In this document: in pieces, positions 14,275-14,746 of the stretch
How positions within the stretch are numbered: the first letter of the stretch is position 1
Layout of the letters: each line of letters begins with the position of its first letter
Assembly (NCBI GenBank): GCA_020048255.1
Contig: JAIFMR010000038.1
Coordinates: forward strand, 1-14,746
DNA length: 14,746 nt
From: Rhodoferax sp.
GTDB lineage: Bacteria; Pseudomonadota; Gammaproteobacteria; Burkholderiales; Burkholderiaceae_C
Direction: 5' to 3'
Translations under genes and position numbers: made by a program
The notes under the pieces: generated by a model
Databases searched by the model: none
Told to the model about the DNA's origin: nothing
The model's input: only the letters and a program-made list of their open reading frames with translations

Positions 14275-14746
14275 CTAGGCTTGGCGGCTTTGCAACACCG
14301 CCTGCGCCAGTTCAAAGTCTTGTGGGTAAGTCACCTTGAAGTTTTGGGCGCTACCAGCCACCAGCTTCGGACTCAGACCCATGGCCTCAATCGCGCTGGA
14401 CTCGTCAGTGACCGCGTCACCAGCCAACTCCAGGGCTTCAAGCAAACTGCCAATGCGAAACATCTGCGGCGTTTGCGCCAGCCACTTGTCAGCGCGTGGC
14501 AACGTGGCAGCCACCCTGCCGCCCAAGGACACCTTCAGCGTGTCTGGCATGGCCAGCGCCAGCAGGCCGCCCACCTCATCACTCAGACAGGCATCAAGCA
14601 ACTGGTTGATTTGCTCAGGGGTGATCAGGCAACGGGCGGCGTCGTGCACCAGCACCCAGTCATGGGCTACAGCACCTTCATCCAGCAAGGCATTTAGACC
14701 ATTAAAAACGCTTGTAGCCCTCGTGGAACCTCCGCAAGCAGCTATT
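14275..14746 (-). CDS. ispD: 2-C-methyl-D-erythritol 4-phosphate cytidylyltransferase, N-terminus beyond window
   Basis: IspD joins CTP and methylerythritol 4-phosphate to give CDP-methylerythritol, two steps before IspF in the MEP pathway. The 156 residues seen include GGSTRATSVFNGL, VLVHDAAR (the metal and substrate loop), DTLK, TPQMF, TDESSAIEAMG and NFKVTYPQD, all standard for the family. The N-terminal nucleotide-binding part, roughly 75-80 residues, lies off the right edge. ispF follows after 21 bp. An ATG at 14688 is internal and not the real start, since conserved motifs precede it. The DNA encoding GGSTR closely matches the dispersed repeat (next entry). Confidence 0.96.
   Translation of the reverse strand, partial: IAACGGSTRATSVFNGLNALLDEGAVAHDWVLVHDAARCLITPEQINQLLDACLSDEVGGLLALAMPDTLKVSLGGRVAATLPRADKWLAQTPQMFRIGSLLEALELAGDAVTDESSAIEAMGLSPKLVAGSAQNFKVTYPQDFELAQAVLQSRQA
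14710..14744 (-). repeat. Dispersed-repeat-like segment inside ispD
   Basis: On the minus strand, TAGCTGCTTGCG, a 12-nt middle and GGGCTACAAGC reproduce the core of the aceF copy at 696-730. By eye the match is 29 of 35 positions without gaps, with the same 24-nt spacing. The left GCTA arm would fall beyond the window edge. Because this DNA encodes a conserved IspD motif, convergence through codon choice cannot be excluded. Confidence 0.45.

Noticed and set aside
14664..14674. Another GGGCTACAGC block as a further repeat copy
   Set aside because: There is no TAGC 24 nt upstream and no TGCG block, so it lacks the repeat's architecture. It lies in ispD coding sequence.
14275..14688. ispD beginning at the ATG of 14688
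   Set aside because: The frame stays open to the window edge and encodes conserved IspD residues upstream, so this methionine is internal.
1..14746. CRISPR arrays, tRNA or rRNA genes, insertion sequences, phage genes
   Set aside because: No regularly spaced identical repeats, no cloverleaf or rRNA-like sequence, and no transposase, integrase or phage protein motifs were found on either strand.

Overview
The window looks like chromosomal DNA of a betaproteobacterium (Burkholderiales). It most resembles the Comamonadaceae, around Rhodoferax or Polaromonas. The grounds are the homodimeric AceE with a two-lipoyl-domain AceF, the FixJ-type two-component pair next to them, folD followed by an M3 peptidase, an ispDF pair, and a short dispersed repeat of a type I associate from memory with that family. 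No sequence search was possible. The content is mostly housekeeping. I see no phage, IS element, CRISPR array, rRNA or tRNA, and no obvious novel multigene system.

Layout. (1) Positions 1-4233, minus strand: aceE, then a 135-bp gap with two tandem REP-like hairpins, then aceF, which runs off the left edge. They encode E1 and E2 of the pyruvate dehydrogenase complex. (2) Positions 4234-4372: an AT-rich divergent regulatory region. It holds a well-formed sigma70-type promoter for aceE, a weaker promoter facing right, and a perfect 14-bp palindrome between them. (3) Positions 4373-7575, plus strand: a membrane PAS-PAS histidine kinase and a FixJ/LuxR-type response regulator that overlap by 4 bp, ended by a strong intrinsic terminator at 7618-7647. 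(4) Positions 7664-11326, plus strand: folD (one-carbon metabolism), prlC (oligopeptidase A) and an exported DUF4124-glutaredoxin-like protein, closely spaced and probably one operon. (5) Positions 11331-12575, minus strand: a nitronate monooxygenase-family flavoprotein, converging on the previous gene with a 4-bp gap. (6) Positions 12817-13734, plus strand: a short CaiB/BaiF-type CoA-transferase homologue. (7) Positions 13774-14746, minus strand: ispD (5' end outside the window) and ispF, consecutive-pathway enzymes of MEP isoprenoid synthesis.

How the genes may work together: the two-component pair, divergent from aceEF across a shared palindrome, is a candidate regulator of pyruvate dehydrogenase expression. 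This is inference from position only. The remaining genes are metabolic or proteolytic housekeeping units with no evident shared pathway.

The most interesting signal is at repeat level. A short element with the skeleton GCTA-N9-TAGC-N4-TGCG-N12-GGGCTA occurs with constant core spacing in several places. It overlaps the 3' ends of the convergent CoA-transferase and ispF genes, lies within the regions encoding two AceF interdomain linkers (with a half copy in the third), and appears in the ispD coding sequence. A second, unrelated repeat is the pair of hairpins between aceE and aceF, whose inner 10 bp are exact reverse complements of each other.
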